NCBI GenBank assembly: GCA_045644725.1
Contig: JAZRHK010000096.1
Span: 1 to 5,792 of the forward strand
DNA: 5,792 nucleotides
Direction of reading: 5' to 3'
Source: CAAGNP01 sp045644725
Lineage (GTDB): Bacteria; Bacteroidota; Bacteroidia; Bacteroidales; UBA932
The notes below the pieces were generated by a model. The model worked only from the letters and a program-made list of their open reading frames with translations. It did not search any database and was not told the DNA's origin. A program made the position numbers and the translations under genes. How positions within the stretch are numbered: the stretch's first letter is position 1; each line of letters starts with the position of its first letter. This document shows positions 1 through 5,719 of the stretch, piece by piece.

Positions 1-1998
1 GTGGACGATGCCATTGTGGTACTGGAGAATATTACAAAGCATATCGAGAGAGGATCAAACCCTAGAGAGGCATCCATTTATGCTACCAATGAGGTGTGGA
101 CATCGGTTATCGCCACTACACTTGTTATCGTAGTGGTATTCGTACCTCTTACTATGCTTAGCGGACAGGCCGGTATCATGTTCAAGGAGCTTGGCTGGAT
201 TGTGACCATCGTGGTATGTACATCTACTGTAGTGGCTATCTCCCTCACCCCTATGCTATGTTCAAAACTCCTTCAGGCCAAGAAGATCAGGGTGGATGAG
301 CATGGACATATCGTGGAGATCAGATCTAAGGAGAACTGGTATGAGAAGTATGTGGTCAAGACTTTGGACAAGGTGGATGCTGTATATGCAAACATCCTCC
401 GCTGGTGTCTGACCCACAAAAGGGCAGTAGTGCTGTTTTCGATTCTTTTCTTCTTTGCCTCCATTACACCTATGATTATGGGCAAGGTGGGTACAGACTT
501 TATGCAGCAGTCGGACAACGGCCGTCTGTCTGTGACTGTAGAGCTTCAGCCCGGTACCCGTATCGAGCATACACTCAAGACTGCCCGTGCACTTGAGGAG
601 AGATTCAGAGAGCTTGTCCCTGAGATGACTATGCTGTCTACCTCTGCAGGTTCAAATGATGATGCAGGTGTGGGTGCTATCTTCTCCCAGACTACTAACT
701 ACAAGATCTCTATGACTGTGGTTTGTACCAAAAAATATGAGCGCGAACGTACTATTTTTGAAATAGCGGAGATTCTCCGTAACGAATTGGCCACATATCC
801 TGAGATTGTGAACTATCAGTGTAATCTGGCAGGCGGTTTTGGCGGTAGCGGTCAGAAAGTGAGCGTGGAGATTTATGGTTACGATTTCGACGAGACCAAC
901 AGGTTTGCAGCAGAAGTGATGCAGGCCATCAAGGATGAGGTTCCAGGCGCACGTGATATCGTGAGCAGCCGTGATGCTGAGCGTGCAGAGCTCAAAGTGG
1001 TGGTAGACAAAGAGAAATGTGCATACCTTGGCCTTACATCAGCTACCATCTCCACTTATGTCCGCAACCGTGTAAACGGTATGGCTTGTGGCTTCCTTAA
1101 AGAGGATGGTGATGAGTATGATATCGTGGTGAGACTTCAGGAGGAGGACAGAAACACCCTTTCAAAACTTCAGGATCTTACTATCCCTACCCCTATGGGT
1201 GGTAAAGTGAAACTCAGTGAGATCGCACATATTGAAGAGTATTGGGCACCTCAGACCATTACCCGCAAGTCACGTCAGCGCTACCTCTCGGTAAATGTTA
1301 CCCCTTATGAGGTGTCATTGGGTGAGTTGGCTGCGCAGATTGATGCTGCACTTGCTGATGTGCATGCACCTGCAGGTATTGTATACCGCTTGGGTGGCAG
1401 TTACGAAGACCAGCAGGAGTCTTTTGGTGATATGGGTATGCTTGCCCTTCTTATCGTCCTTCTGGTTTATATCGTGATGGCTTCACAGTTTGAATCACTC
1501 TCAAAACCTGCCATCATCATGATGTCAGTTCCTTTCGCTATCTCAGGTGTGGTTTTGGCATTGTGGATCACAAGTACATCTTTGGATATGATCGGTGCTT
1601 TGGGTTGTATCATGCTTGTGGGTATTGTGGTCAAGAACGGTATCGTGCTGGTGGACTACATCAACCTTATGCGCGACAGGGGTTATGAGCTTAATGAGGC
1701 TATCGCCCTCTCTGGTGCATCACGTCTGCGTCCTGTACTTATGACCGCTTTCACCACACTTTTGGGTATGCTTCCTATGGCATTGAGCAATGGTGAGGGT
1801 GCTGAGATGTGGCAGCCTCTTGGTATCGTGGTTATCGGTGGTCTTTTGGTATCAACTGTGGTAACATTGGTTATTGTTCCTGTGGTATATGGTATCATGT
1901 CCCGTCACGGAGAGAGGGATAAAGAGGAGCAGAACAGAAAGAACTTTATCTTTATGCAGATCTCTACATCTGCTCAAGAAAACAATAAGGAGGAATAA
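1..1998 (+). CDS. RND-family efflux permease, HAE-1 (AcrB-like) type, 5'-truncated
   Basis: This is the C-terminal 665 residues of an inner-membrane proton-driven efflux pump that would work with a periplasmic adaptor and an outer-membrane TolC-like channel. The first residues, VDDAIVVLEN, match AcrB TM4, so Asp2 and Asp3 correspond to the proton-relay pair D407/D408. GTG at base 1 is therefore an internal Val codon, and about 405 N-terminal residues lie outside the window. Visible parts are TM5 (about 34-54), TM6 (64-91), TM7 (141-160), a periplasmic porter/docking region (about 165-470), then TM8 (477-496), TM9 (503-522), TM10 (529-556), TM11 (577-594) and TM12 (606-633). Lys545 in GIVVKNGIVLVDY matches the TM10 relay lysine K940. 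The double Asp points to HAE-1 rather than the heavy-metal HME type. The charged cytoplasmic tail (about 634-665) ends NNKEE, and its codons carry the next gene's ribosome-binding site. Family is certain; substrate cannot be inferred. Confidence 0.95.
   Translation: MDDAIVVLENITKHIERGSNPREASIYATNEVWTSVIATTLVIVVVFVPLTMLSGQAGIMFKELGWIVTIVVCTSTVVAISLTPMLCSKLLQAKKIRVDEHGHIVEIRSKENWYEKYVVKTLDKVDAVYANILRWCLTHKRAVVLFSILFFFASITPMIMGKVGTDFMQQSDNGRLSVTVELQPGTRIEHTLKTARALEERFRELVPEMTMLSTSAGSNDDAGVGAIFSQTTNYKISMTVVCTKKYERERTIFEIAEILRNELATYPEIVNYQCNLAGGFGGSGQKVSVEIYGYDFDETNRFAAEVMQAIKDEVPGARDIVSSRDAERAELKVVVDKEKCAYLGLTSATISTYVRNRVNGMACGFLKEDGDEYDIVVRLQEEDRNTLSKLQDLTIPTPMGGKVKLSEIAHIEEYWAPQTITRKSRQRYLSVNVTPYEVSLGELAAQIDAALADVHAPAGIVYRLGGSYEDQQESFGDMGMLALLIVLLVYIVMASQFESLSKPAIIMMSVPFAISGVVLALWITSTSLDMIGALGCIMLVGIVVKNGIVLVDYINLMRDRGYELNEAIALSGASRLRPVLMTAFTTLLGMLPMALSNGEGAEMWQPLGIVVIGGLLVSTVVTLVIVPVVYGIMSRHGERDKEEQNRKNFIFMQISTSAQENNKEE
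1987..1994 (+). promoter_or_regulatory. Strong Shine-Dalgarno site for the PII-like gene
   Basis: AAGGAGGA lies 7 nt before the ATG at 2002, inside the last codons of the permease gene. It fixes the start of the downstream gene and suggests translation coupled to the end of the pump gene. The other starts in the window have A/T-rich leaders without such a motif, as is usual in Bacteroidota. Confidence 0.75.
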
Positions 1999-2001
1999 GC
2001 G

Positions 2002-2295
2002 ATGAAATCTGTATTTATAGTATTTAACCAAGCAAATACTGAAAGAGTGGAGTATATGCTTGATATGTTGGGAATCAGAGGATTCACATTCTTTGAGCAG
2101 GTTCAGGGAAGAGGTACAAACGGCGGAGAACCCCGCCGTGGAACCCACACCTGGCCGGAGATGAACTCTGCGGTAATCACTGTGGTGGAGGATGATAAAG
2201 TGGCGGAATTGCTTGATACTGTCAAGAAGCTGGACCTCAGAAACACAGAGGTGGGGGTAAGGGCTTTTGTCTGGAATATTGAGCAGACTGTGTAG
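2002..2295 (+). CDS. PII-like small signalling protein encoded next to an RND pump
   Basis: This is a 97-residue cytoplasmic protein with the ferredoxin-like layout of the PII/CutA superfamily. Strand 1 is MKSVFIVFN, a helix covers about 12-24, and a loop corresponding to the T-loop is rich in Gly and Arg (about 35-51, QGRGTNGGEPRRGTHTW). Strand 3 is about 55-62 (NSAVITVVE), a second helix covers 64-77, and a final strand is about 84-93 (VGVRAFVWNI). Canonical GlnB/GlnK features are missing: there is no T-loop Tyr in the usual context and no B-loop TGxxGDGKIF before the last strand, where LDLRNTEVGVRAF is found instead. Classical ATP/2-oxoglutarate sensing is therefore doubtful. It starts 3 nt after the permease stop with a strong ribosome-binding site, so it is almost certainly co-transcribed. 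From family knowledge, divergent PII-like proteins (PII-NG, DUF3240) are often encoded beside metal-efflux RND pumps. A role in sensing for, or modulating, this pump is inference. Confidence 0.7.
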   Translation: MKSVFIVFNQANTERVEYMLDMLGIRGFTFFEQVQGRGTNGGEPRRGTHTWPEMNSAVITVVEDDKVAELLDTVKKLDLRNTEVGVRAFVWNIEQTV

Positions 2296-2300
2296 CGAAA

Positions 2301-2345
2301 GAGAGTTTTTTTCTTATATTTGCGTATAAACAAGAAAAAACTCTC
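2301..2345. repeat. Imperfect inverted repeat spanning the promoter region
   Basis: GAGAGTTTTTT (2301-2311) is matched exactly by its reverse complement AAAAAACTCTC (2335-2345). A single extra T interrupts a further CTT/AAG pairing. A shorter nested repeat, TTATA (2314-2318) and TATAA (2325-2329), sits in the centre. The repeat surrounds the predicted -7 box and ends 3 bases before the next ATG. It is not a convincing intrinsic terminator, because neither strand has a GC-rich stem followed directly by a T run. It could be a DNA operator, an mRNA structure in read-through transcripts, or chance in A/T-rich DNA. Confidence 0.6.
2315..2322 (+). promoter_or_regulatory. Bacteroidota-type -7 promoter box (TATATTTG)
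   Basis: TATATTTG fits the Bacteroidota housekeeping sigma consensus TAnnTTTG exactly and lies in the only gap of more than 50 bases between plus-strand genes. The -33 TTTG element is weak: the nearest candidate is TGTG at 2289-2292, 22 bases upstream. A start of transcription about 7 bases downstream would give a roughly 20-nt A-rich leader before the ATG at 2349. It would drive the barrel protein, thioredoxin, barrel protein and polyprenyl synthase genes. Confidence 0.5.
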
Positions 2346-2348
2346 GGT

Positions 2349-2801
2349 ATGAAAAATAGAATTTTAGCAATTATTGCAATGTTGATATTGTCCGGATCGC
2401 TTGTTGCCAACGGACAAACACGATTTGGAGTAAAAGCGGGTTACAGCTACCCTGGCTTTTTGGCTGGGGTGGCTGTTAATTTTGATCTCCCATGGGGATT
2501 TGCAGTACAGCCTGAATTGCAGTATATGCAGAAATGTATGAATATGGGGCAGTACGGATGGTGGAATATCGGTTATATAGAGCCATCTGCCAGTCTCCAA
2601 TATGGTCTTGATCTGGTCCTTTTGAGACCTTTTGTAGCGGTAACACCATTTGTCGGCATTCCCGTTTCCAAAGATGTGGGTTTCAATTACGGTGTTGGTG
2701 TAGGAGGCGGTCTGGATATATGGCGCTTCCAGGTGCACGCCCAATACAAATGGAGTGAGCTGTATGAAGGCTTTGAGATTGCCTTGGGTTTCTTCTTTTG
2801 A
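2349..2801 (+). CDS. Small outer-membrane beta-barrel protein (porin family)
   Basis: This is a 150-residue exported protein. A signal peptide covers about 1-22 (basic MKNR, hydrophobic core AIIAMLIL, likely cleavage ANG|Q). The mature part of about 128 residues alternates hydrophobic and polar residues in short strands with aromatic girdles, for example RFGVKAGYSY, GFAVQPELQY and RPFVAVTPFVGIPV. It ends EIALGFFF, and the terminal Phe is the usual BAM recognition signal of outer-membrane barrels. It belongs to the Bacteroidota 'outer membrane beta-barrel / porin family' group of small barrels, for which no specific substrate is known. It is clearly paralogous to the protein at 3153-3827 but about 75 residues shorter, with loops or strands missing from the first half; the shared blocks run in one frame, so it is not frameshifted. 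It is the first gene after the putative promoter, with the thioredoxin gene 27 nt downstream. Function beyond barrel formation is unknown. Confidence 0.82.
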   Translation: MKNRILAIIAMLILSGSLVANGQTRFGVKAGYSYPGFLAGVAVNFDLPWGFAVQPELQYMQKCMNMGQYGWWNIGYIEPSASLQYGLDLVLLRPFVAVTPFVGIPVSKDVGFNYGVGVGGGLDIWRFQVHAQYKWSELYEGFEIALGFFF

Positions 2802-2828
2802 TTATTAACAATAAAAATTTGAATAATT

Positions 2829-3140
2829 ATGACAGCAATTACTGACACTAATTTTGATGAATTGGTACTTAAATCAGATGTACCTGTACTTGTAGATTTC
2901 TGGGCTCCATGGTGTGGTCCATGCCGTATGATTACCCCTATAGTAGAGGAGTTGGCAGCAGAATATGAGGGTAAATACCTTATAGCAAAATGCAATGTGG
3001 ATGATTGTTCAGATGTTCCATTGAAATATGGTATCAGAAACATCCCTACACTCCTGTTTTTCAAAGGTGGTGAACTTAAGGACAAGCTGGTAGGCTCCAC
3101 AAACAAGGCGGCTATCGTCGAAAAATTGAATTCACTCTAA
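2829..3140 (+). CDS. trxA: Thioredoxin
   Basis: This is a 103-residue cytoplasmic thiol-disulfide oxidoreductase that reduces protein disulfides using electrons from thioredoxin reductase. The active site WCGPC has its catalytic cysteines at C29 and C32. The buried Asp23 (VDFWAPW) and the cis-proline Pro73 (RNIPTLLFF), which shapes the substrate groove, are both present. Length and order of elements match a complete single-domain thioredoxin, and there is no signal peptide. Two further cysteines, C55 and C60 (AKCNVDDCSD), are not part of the core active site. The start has no Shine-Dalgarno sequence but a very A/T-rich leader, typical of Bacteroidota. The gene sits between two paralogous outer-membrane barrel genes with gaps of 27 and 12 nt, suggesting co-transcription. 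A functional link to the barrels is not shown by the sequence, since the protein lacks an export signal. Confidence 0.96.
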   Translation: MTAITDTNFDELVLKSDVPVLVDFWAPWCGPCRMITPIVEELAAEYEGKYLIAKCNVDDCSDVPLKYGIRNIPTLLFFKGGELKDKLVGSTNKAAIVEKLNSL

Positions 3141-3152
3141 AATTAATGGGAT

Positions 3153-3827
3153 ATGAAAAAGATTTTAAGTTTTTTAACTGTCTGTGCAGTAGCTCTTTCC
3201 ATCAATTTTTCTGCTAATGCACAAGTTAAATTCGGTATTAAAGGTGGTCTGAATATGACTAATTTGTCAAGTGGACTTGTATCTGACGTGACAAATGTAT
3301 TCAAATCTTATACAGGATTCAATGCTGGTGTGGCTCTTCACATAGGTCTTCCTTTGGGCTTTGCCATTCAGCCTGAGGTCCTTTATGCCAGAACTGGAAG
3401 TAATCTCAAACTTCTTCCTGATGGAGGTCTTCTAGACCAGGTTTTGCAGGACCACAAAACATCATTCATTGTAGGAAATATTCAGGTACCTATCGGTATC
3501 CAATGGGGTATCAAGTTAGGACCTGTTAGGCCATATGCCCAAGTGGTTCCTTATATCGGTTTCCCTATTTCGTACGCTATCAAGTCTGAATTGGGCGGAG
3601 AGGTGAAGACTGAACCAAATGATGGCTACAAATCCTTTGATTATGGTGTAGGTGCAGGTATCGGTCTGGATGTATGGAAATTCCAGTTGTCTGCAAGATA
3701 CAATTGGTCTCTCGGTACATTGACCACAGAGGATGGCAATGGGACTATCTTTGAGCAGATAAAGGGTAAGGATAAGGGTGATGCCACCCTTTCAGGCTTT
3801 GAATTCTCCCTTGCTTTGTTCTTTTAA
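3153..3827 (+). CDS. Outer-membrane beta-barrel protein (porin family)
   Basis: This is a 224-residue exported protein. Its signal peptide is about residues 1-23 (MKK, hydrophobic ILSFLTVCAVALSI, likely cleavage ANA|Q). The mature protein of about 200 residues shows amphipathic strands and ends FEFSLALFF with a C-terminal Phe, as expected for a BAM-inserted barrel of about eight strands. It shares blocks in the same order with the product of 2349-2801: LPxGFAxQPExxY, RPxxxxxPxxGxPxS, FxYGVGxGxGLDxWxFQ and a C-terminal GFE...LxFF. The two probably arose by duplication. Extra segments here are about residues 38-56, 83-105 and 186-213, the last rich in Gly, Asp and Lys, consistent with surface loops. 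The trxA stop is 12 nt upstream and the polyprenyl synthase start 11 nt downstream, so it appears to be in the same operon. The ligand or role is unknown. Confidence 0.85.
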   Translation: MKKILSFLTVCAVALSINFSANAQVKFGIKGGLNMTNLSSGLVSDVTNVFKSYTGFNAGVALHIGLPLGFAIQPEVLYARTGSNLKLLPDGGLLDQVLQDHKTSFIVGNIQVPIGIQWGIKLGPVRPYAQVVPYIGFPISYAIKSELGGEVKTEPNDGYKSFDYGVGAGIGLDVWKFQLSARYNWSLGTLTTEDGNGTIFEQIKGKDKGDATLSGFEFSLALFF

Positions 3828-3838
3828 TCCAAGCTAGA

Positions 3839-4837
3839 ATGGCAGCAGTAGGTTTGACCGATATTCAGTCATCCCTCGGAAAGGACTGGACAGATTTGAG
3901 ATCCTATATCAAGGAGTCTCTTGATTCGGAGATCGATCTGTTGAATAGAATTAACGAGCATCTTTTCCTGACATCAGGGAAGATGCTACGTCCTTTGCTG
4001 TCACTACTCGTCTCCAAAGCTTGTGGTGCGAATGCCCCTGCAGCGGCCAAAGTGTGTGCAGCGGCATCTGAGATTATCCACACTGCTACACTCCTCCACG
4101 ATGATGTGGTGGATGAGAGCCTCTACCGTAGAGGCAAAATCACAGTAAATGCCCTTTTCTCCCCAGGGGCCTCACTTCTTATGGGGGATTTCTGGCTCTC
4201 CAGAGCTATCAAACTCATCATATCCAACAATTGCGAATATCGCATAATCTCTCTATTTGCACAGACCATCGAGGACCTCTCGGAGGGTGAAATGCTCCAG
4301 ATGCAGAGGGCTGATGATGTCAATACCACAATTGACGACTACCTCGCCATTATATACCGGAAAACAGCAAGTCTGTTTATTGCAGCCATGTGCTCAGCTG
4401 CTATTGCGGAGGGGCAGGATGACAGGGTAGTGGGTGGTATAAAGGAGTTTGCTTACAGGCTTGGTCTCGCTTTCCAGATGAGGGACGATATCCTTGACTA
4501 CTCTGCCACCATTCAGGATGGTAAGGATGTCGGTTCAGACCTGGCGGAGAGAAAGGTGACACTTCCTCTTTTGTGTGCATTCGAAAACTGTCCTGAAAGG
4601 GAGGAGGAGATAAGATCCCTTATCAGGGATATAGATGTCACCAAAGGGGCAGACCAGACCCAAAACAGAGAGATAATAAAAGAAGTACGCCAATATGTCC
4701 TCGACAATAATGGCGTACAATCTGCAAAGCTCCGTCTCAACGGCTATATCGCTACCTCTGTCGATTCTCTATCGGTTCTCCCCGATACACTATACAGAGG
4801 TTACATCGCCTCTATAGCACAAATTTTAAGTATGTGA
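3839..4837 (+). CDS. ispB: Long-chain trans-polyprenyl diphosphate synthase
   Basis: This 332-residue cytoplasmic enzyme condenses isopentenyl diphosphate units onto an allylic primer to make a long all-trans polyprenyl diphosphate, in this group usually the side chain of menaquinone. The first Asp-rich motif is DDVVD (88-92) and the second DDILD (216-220); both bind Mg-diphosphate. The IPP-binding GKMLRP segment is at 47-52, and the GKDVGSDL...RKVTLP region after the second motif (228-243) is also conserved. The residue five positions before the first motif is Ala83; small residues there are associated with long products, whereas aromatic ones block elongation at C15. Exact chain length cannot be read from sequence, and the ispB symbol is given by family resemblance. 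The length is normal. The ATG at 3839 follows the preceding stop by 11 nt without a Shine-Dalgarno motif. The last 26 bases overlap the 3' end of trmB on the opposite strand. Confidence 0.92.
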   Translation: MAAVGLTDIQSSLGKDWTDLRSYIKESLDSEIDLLNRINEHLFLTSGKMLRPLLSLLVSKACGANAPAAAKVCAAASEIIHTATLLHDDVVDESLYRRGKITVNALFSPGASLLMGDFWLSRAIKLIISNNCEYRIISLFAQTIEDLSEGEMLQMQRADDVNTTIDDYLAIIYRKTASLFIAAMCSAAIAEGQDDRVVGGIKEFAYRLGLAFQMRDDILDYSATIQDGKDVGSDLAERKVTLPLLCAFENCPEREEEIRSLIRDIDVTKGADQTQNREIIKEVRQYVLDNNGVQSAKLRLNGYIATSVDSLSVLPDTLYRGYIASIAQILSM

Positions 4838-5480
4838 TAGGCATCCCTTTGGCGAGGAATTGTGACTCGTAGAAGGTTTTGATGGATGTTATCTCCTCAG
4901 CTACATGGCTTTCAGGGGCGTAGATGTCATTATTGGCCTCGAGCAGTTTGTGTCCTCCCTCCTGAATGACCTCCAGGGTAGATTCGTGGAGGAGAATGCT
5001 GTCGGTCTTGAGGTGTATGATGCCGTCAGGTTTCAGGAATGTTTTGTATTTGGCCAGGAACTGATGACTGGTAAGTCTCTTCTTTGGTTTGTTTGGCTGG
5101 GGATCTGCGAAGGTAACCCAAATTTCAGAGACCTCATTTTCTGCGAAAAGTGATGTGATGAACTCTATCCTTGTACGGAGGAATGCTACATTTGGAAGTG
5201 CATTCTCAGTCGCATATTTGGCCCCCTTCCAGAGTCTGGCCCCTTTTATGTCGACTCCGATGAAGTTCTTGTCGGGATATCTTTCCGACAGTGCTATGGT
5301 ATATTCCCCCTTGCCGCATCCGAGTTCGAGGACGATGGGGTTATTGTTTTTGAACACTTTTTCGTGCCAGTGCCCTTTGACAGGGTGGTCCTTGCCCAGA
5401 ACTTCCTCGGTAGTGGGCTGGATGAGGCATTCAAATGTGAGGTTCTCTCTGAATTTTCTTATTTTATCTTTTCCGCTCAT
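4812..5480 (-). CDS. trmB: tRNA (guanine-N7-)-methyltransferase
   Basis: This 222-residue cytoplasmic enzyme transfers methyl from S-adenosylmethionine to N7 of G46 in the variable loop of tRNAs. It is a class I Rossmann methyltransferase. The SAM-binding motif I is VLELGCGKGEY (50-60), the acidic end of strand 2 is GVDIKGARLW (75-84), and the family signature is FADPQPNKPKKRL (124-136), in which Asp126 is the catalytic/tRNA-contacting Asp of TrmB proteins. The C-terminal stretch SIKTFYESQF...ITYLKFVL matches the usual end of the Bacteroidota family, so the stop at 4812-4814 is natural. The start ATG (5478-5480) lies inside the last codons of the upstream gene, overlapping it by 17 nt. No good Shine-Dalgarno sequence is present, so translational coupling is likely. 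It converges on the polyprenyl synthase gene with a 26-bp coding overlap. Confidence 0.95.
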   Translation of the reverse strand: MSGKDKIRKFRENLTFECLIQPTTEEVLGKDHPVKGHWHEKVFKNNNPIVLELGCGKGEYTIALSERYPDKNFIGVDIKGARLWKGAKYATENALPNVAFLRTRIEFITSLFAENEVSEIWVTFADPQPNKPKKRLTSHQFLAKYKTFLKPDGIIHLKTDSILLHESTLEVIQEGGHKLLEANNDIYAPESHVAEEITSIKTFYESQFLAKGMPITYLKFVL

Positions 5481-5719
5481 TTGGTTCTATATTTATTCCT
5501 ATTTCGTGTATCCCTTTTATTATGTAGCTCTCCTGTTTTCCTCTGTTGAGGATGTGGAGTGTCACCTTCCATTCTCCCGCCATGGGTGCCGAGAAATCGT
5601 CTCTCCACATCCAGGTGATGTCATGTACGCCGTTCTGTGCAGAGCTCTTGACTACATTTTTCTTCATCAGCTTGTCGGCAGGTATCTCCAGATAGTGTGA
5701 AGTTCTGATACCAGCAGGT
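5464..5719 (-). CDS. C-terminal part of an upstream gene, possibly GldH-like lipoprotein
   Basis: An 84-residue C-terminal fragment is read from the assembly edge to the TAA at 5464-5466. The frame seems to begin at a TTG codon at 5731-5733 with a stop upstream, but those bases belong to adapter sequence, so that start is an artefact. The genuine coding sequence enters at about PAGIRTSHYLEIPADK. The fragment has no membrane segment; it looks like a beta-rich domain with GEWKVTLHIL and a closing GIHEIGINIEPNERKR. The pattern 'basic or acidic residue-F...G-x-[WY]-x-V-x-[LI]-x-[HI]...GI-x-E-[IV]-G-[FIL]-x-IE near the C-terminus' resembles the end of GldH gliding-motility lipoproteins, which are about 150-170 residues with an N-terminal lipobox that would lie outside the window. 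This match is from memory and weak, and an unrelated hypothetical protein is the alternative. It overlaps trmB by 17 nt, indicating the same operon. Confidence 0.6.

Noticed and set aside
1..3. GTG as the start codon of the permease
   Set aside because: It encodes the Val of the TM4 VDDA motif, equivalent to AcrB residue 406, so the gene begins far upstream.
2269..2312. Intrinsic terminator after the PII-like gene (GTCTG/CAGAC stem, later T run)
   Set aside because: The stem is five pairs with a 10-base loop, and the T run begins 18 bases after it, too far for an intrinsic terminator.
2796..2821. Separate promoter for trxA (TTTG at 2796 and TTTG at 2818)
   Set aside because: The -7 candidate AAAATTTG lacks the leading TA and the spacing of 14 bases is too short. 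Transcription would start almost at the ATG.
4119..4135. Hairpin GCCTCTA-CCG-TAGAGGC
   Set aside because: It lies inside the polyprenyl synthase coding sequence next to the first Asp-rich motif, where conserved residues dictate the codons. No T run follows.
4796..4813. Short inverted repeat AGAGG/CCTCT near the convergent gene ends, possible terminator
   Set aside because: The stem is only five pairs, lies before both stop codons' surroundings are cleared, and has no adjacent T run on either strand.
5089..5700. 203-residue open frame on the plus strand
   Set aside because: It is antisense to trmB and the upstream gene, both supported by family motifs, and has no recognisable domain.
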